Positions 61,983 through 64,000 of a stretch of DNA of 64,000 bases are shown piece after piece (position 1 is the first letter of the stretch; each line of letters starts with the position of its first letter). The notes below the pieces were generated by a model. The model did no database searches, was not told the origin of the DNA, and saw only the letters and a list, made by a program, of their open reading frames with translations. This stretch comes from 40CM-4-68-19 sp036513415 (lineage in GTDB: Bacteria; Myxococcota; Myxococcia; Myxococcales; 40CM-4-68-19): contig DATBZA010000137.1 in NCBI GenBank assembly GCA_036513415.1, positions 1 through 64,000 of the forward strand. The letters run 5' to 3'. The translations under genes and the position numbers were made by a program.

Positions 61983-62306
61983 GTGCGCTTTTTCAAGGGC
62001 GTGATCGTGCGGCTCGTCACCATGCTCGTGGATCTCGTTTTGCTCTGGCTCCTCCCCTTCGCATATCTGGCCGCCGCGTACCTGGCCCTGGACATTCCGG
62101 CCCGCTGGCTCGCGCGTCGCGACGCCTACGGCAGATGGGGGCTCCTCATGTTCGCAGCCGCGGTCGCCGTCGAGCTGCTCGGCATCGCGCGCGCCAGGCG
62201 CGACGCCCCACCGATCGCGCCGGTGCGGCCCAAGTTCGCCAAGGTCATGCTCGGCCTGTCCTGGGTCGCAGCCGTTCTCTTCACCATCGGCGATCTCGCT
62301 TCCTAG
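61983..62306 (+). CDS. Unknown small membrane protein
   Basis: About 107 residues with three hydrophobic helices (about 12-35, 50-70 and 85-103) and a short basic segment RARRDAPPIAPVRPKF. The start is uncertain: GTG at 61983 or 62001 and ATG at 62022 are possible, none with a good ribosome site; the frame is open back to 61854. The TAG stop codon begins a palindromic repeat. No family recognised. Confidence 0.45.
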   Translation: MRFFKGVIVRLVTMLVDLVLLWLLPFAYLAAAYLALDIPARWLARRDAYGRWGLLMFAAAVAVELLGIARARRDAPPIAPVRPKFAKVMLGLSWVAAVLFTIGDLAS

Positions 62307-62416
62307 CCCCGGCCGCCGCAGGCGGCTCAGGGGCTACGCTTGAGCCTCAGACAAGGCCGGCCACCGCAGGCGGCTCAGGGGCTTGTGCCTCAGACACGGC
62401 CGGCCGTCAGGGGCTA
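62304..62416. repeat. Palindromic intergenic repeat (PAL), double copy 7
   Basis: Between two convergent genes lie about two and a half units. Unit one begins TAGCCCCGGCCGCCGCAGG (62304 on) and ends CTCAGGGGCTACGCTTGAGC. Unit two is GGCCGGCCACCGCAGGCGG to GGGGCTTGTGCC. A third fragment ends GTCAGGGGCTACGC. The first TAG (62304-62306) is the stop codon of the plus-strand gene and the last CTA (62414-62416) that of hemL. Confidence 0.8.
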
Positions 62417-63706
62417 CGCAGCGAGCGCGGCGCGAAGCGCCCGGGCCGTCTCCTCGATCTCCTGCGCCCCGTGCTCGCTGGAGACGAACGCGGCCTCGAA
62501 CTGCGATGGCGGCAGGTACACGCCGCGCTCGAGCAACGCGCGATGCAGGCGTCCGAAATGCGCCGTATCGGCCTTCTTTGCCGTCGGGTAGTCGTAGACC
62601 TCGTCCCGGGCGAGGAAGCAGGTCCACATCGAGCCGACCTGGTTCACCTGGCCTGCCACCCCGGCCCGACCGAGCTCCTCCCGGATCCGCGCGCAGAGCT
62701 CCTGCGTGCGCCGCTCGACGGACTCGACGAAGCCAGGCTGCGCGACGAGCTCGAGCATGGCGATCCCGCCCGCCATCGCCAGCGGATTCCCGGAGAGCGT
62801 TCCCGCCTGGTAGATGGGCCCCTCGGGCGCCACCCGGTCCATCACCTCCTCGCGGCCCCCGTACGCGCCGACCGGGAGCCCTCCCCCGATGACCTTCCCC
62901 AGGCAAGTGAGGTCCGGCTCGATTCCGAACCGCTCCTGCGCGCCGCCACGCGCGACGCGGAAGCCGGTCATCACCTCGTCGCAGATGAAGAGCGCTCCGG
63001 CCCTCCGCGACTCCTCCTGGAGTACCTCGAGGAAACCCGGCCGTGGCAGGAGCACGCCCATGTTACCCACCACGGGCTCGATGATCGCCGCGGCCGTCTC
63101 GCGGCCCGCGGGTCCGCGGAAGTAGTCGCGGACGGCTCCGGCGTCGTTGTAAGGCAACACCGTCGTGAGCGCCGCCAGCGCCTTCGGAACTCCGGGCGAG
63201 TCCGGAAGGCCCAGCGTTTCCACGCCCGACCCGGCTCGGACCAGCAGCGCATCCGTCGCGCCGTGGAAGCAGCCCTCGAACTTGACGACGCGCTCGCGCC
63301 CGGTAAACCCACGGGCGACGCGCAGTGCCGACTGCGTCGCTTCCGTGCCGGAATTCACGAAGCGCAGCTTTCGCATGGAGGGCACGAGGGCGCGGACCTT
63401 CTCCGCCAGGACGCTTTCCCGCACGGTCGGCGCGCCGAAGCTCGTGCCCAGCGCCGCCGCCTGCTGGATGGCCTCGACGATGCGCGGATGCGCGTGCCCT
63501 GCGAGCAGCGGTCCCCAGGAGAGCACGTAGTCCAGGTACGCGTTTCCGTCCTCGTCGTAGAGGCGCGCTTTCTCTCCGCGCGCGATGAAGACGGGATCCC
63601 CTCCCACGCCGTTGAAAGCGCGGACCGGCGAATTCACCCCTCCGGGGAAGAGGCCTCTTGCGCGCGCGAGCTCGCGGCGCGACTTCTCGGTGTTCAGCGA
63701 CGACAT
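62414..63706 (-). CDS. hemL: Glutamate-1-semialdehyde 2,1-aminomutase HemL
   Basis: A 430-residue PLP enzyme converting glutamate-1-semialdehyde to 5-aminolevulinate, the C5 route to haem. LFPGGVNSPVRAFNGVGGDP is at about 24-43, VNSGTEATQSALRVAR near 115, CDEVMTGFRV near 240, and the PLP Lys271 is in CLGKVIGGGLPVGAYGG. The ATG at 63706 matches the usual start SSLNTEKSRREL. The stop codon comes from a palindromic repeat. Confidence 0.96.
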   Translation of the reverse strand: MSSLNTEKSRRELARARGLFPGGVNSPVRAFNGVGGDPVFIARGEKARLYDEDGNAYLDYVLSWGPLLAGHAHPRIVEAIQQAAALGTSFGAPTVRESVLAEKVRALVPSMRKLRFVNSGTEATQSALRVARGFTGRERVVKFEGCFHGATDALLVRAGSGVETLGLPDSPGVPKALAALTTVLPYNDAGAVRDYFRGPAGRETAAAIIEPVVGNMGVLLPRPGFLEVLQEESRRAGALFICDEVMTGFRVARGGAQERFGIEPDLTCLGKVIGGGLPVGAYGGREEVMDRVAPEGPIYQAGTLSGNPLAMAGGIAMLELVAQPGFVESVERRTQELCARIREELGRAGVAGQVNQVGSMWTCFLARDEVYDYPTAKKADTAHFGRLHRALLERGVYLPPSQFEAAFVSSEHGAQEIEETARALRAALAA

Positions 63707-64000
63707 GGCGGGCAGGGATCTAGCGCCCCCGCCGGCCACGGTAAAGCGCCACGGCTATGAGCTGGGCTGGGCTAGTTCCTGGGCTAGTCCGCCAGCGACA
63801 GGAGGGCTCGCTCGTGATCATCCGCCCTAGCATCAAATAGTCTCTCGCCCCTTCCTGTTTGCGGCGCGCTGATTGTGCGAGCGAGTGTCGCGCGAGCACG
63901 TTTGTTGTCTGTGTTCCTTCCCTCACTCAGTCAAACCAGTGCGGGGCGCGGTGTGCGGTGTGTCGACTCAGGAAGCCGCGCGCAGATAGCCGACGGGGTG
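63707..64000. other. Right edge without a recognisable gene
   Basis: About 290 bp upstream of hemL. I see no gene, tRNA or clear promoter. GGGCTAGT is repeated at 63769-63776 and 63781-63788. From about 63840 the sequence is less GC-rich and could be the promoter region of hemL or of a gene beyond the window. Confidence 0.4.

Overview
This 64 kb window is a dense, high-GC (about 70% by eye) bacterial chromosome segment with about 66 protein genes and no rRNA, tRNA, CRISPR or transposase gene that I could see. Several traits point to a member of the Myxococcota, perhaps near Anaeromyxobacter (inference from gene content, not a database match): an ExbB/TolQ gene followed by two ExbD/TolR genes, a membrane proton pyrophosphatase, a mannose-family PTS next to HPr, an F0 ATP-synthase block without F1 genes, many lipoproteins, and frequent GTG or TTG starts coupled to the preceding stop codon.

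Layout. 0.2-6.6 kb: an FKBP isomerase, two GT-C type membrane glycosyltransferases, and a tightly overlapping radical SAM - flippase - glycosyltransferase unit. 6.7-12.2 kb: proteins of unknown function, a low-complexity lipoprotein, and a Yip1/DUF2752/plsY operon. 12.2-15.1 kb: PTS EIIA-EIIB-EIIC-EIID plus HPr. 15-18.7 kb: small membrane proteins, mreB and an EcsC-family gene. 18.7-25.8 kb: dienelactone hydrolase, queC with a lipoprotein and a LON-domain gene, hppA, and the ExbBDD motor genes. 26-31.7 kb: a glycosidase-like protein, a histidine kinase without an ATPase domain, and larC/larB. 31.7-36.6 kb: a chemosensory operon (receptor, CheW, CheY, CheA, CheC-like). 36.6-41.9 kb: hrcA, grpE, dnaK and dnaJ. 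42-51 kb: an ECF sigma/anti-sigma pair, rimO, a gene-poor stretch of about 0.87 kb, yajQ, RNase J and a PcrA/UvrD helicase. 51.2-58.3 kb: adenosine deaminase, then glgC - GH57 - galT - glgA for alpha-glucan metabolism. 58.3-59.1 kb: bfd-bfr behind a Fur-like box. 59.3-61.8 kb: atpZ, an atpI-like gene, atpB, atpE and atpF. 62.4-63.7 kb: hemL.

Most genes are housekeeping or central physiology. The strongest unexplained signals are in the intergenic DNA. One is a dispersed palindromic repeat whose outer CTA/TAG triplets supply the actual stop codons of about eight unrelated genes. The other is a roughly 185-193 bp element with 32-37 bp terminal inverted repeats built from a 9-bp unit, present as two near-full copies in opposite orientation and one shortened copy, with no transposase in the window. 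Other points worth attention are the radical SAM/flippase/glycosyltransferase unit, the kinase with two PAS domains but no catalytic domain, a receptor with no sensory domain, and a perfect inverted repeat where a CIRCE operator would be expected before grpE.
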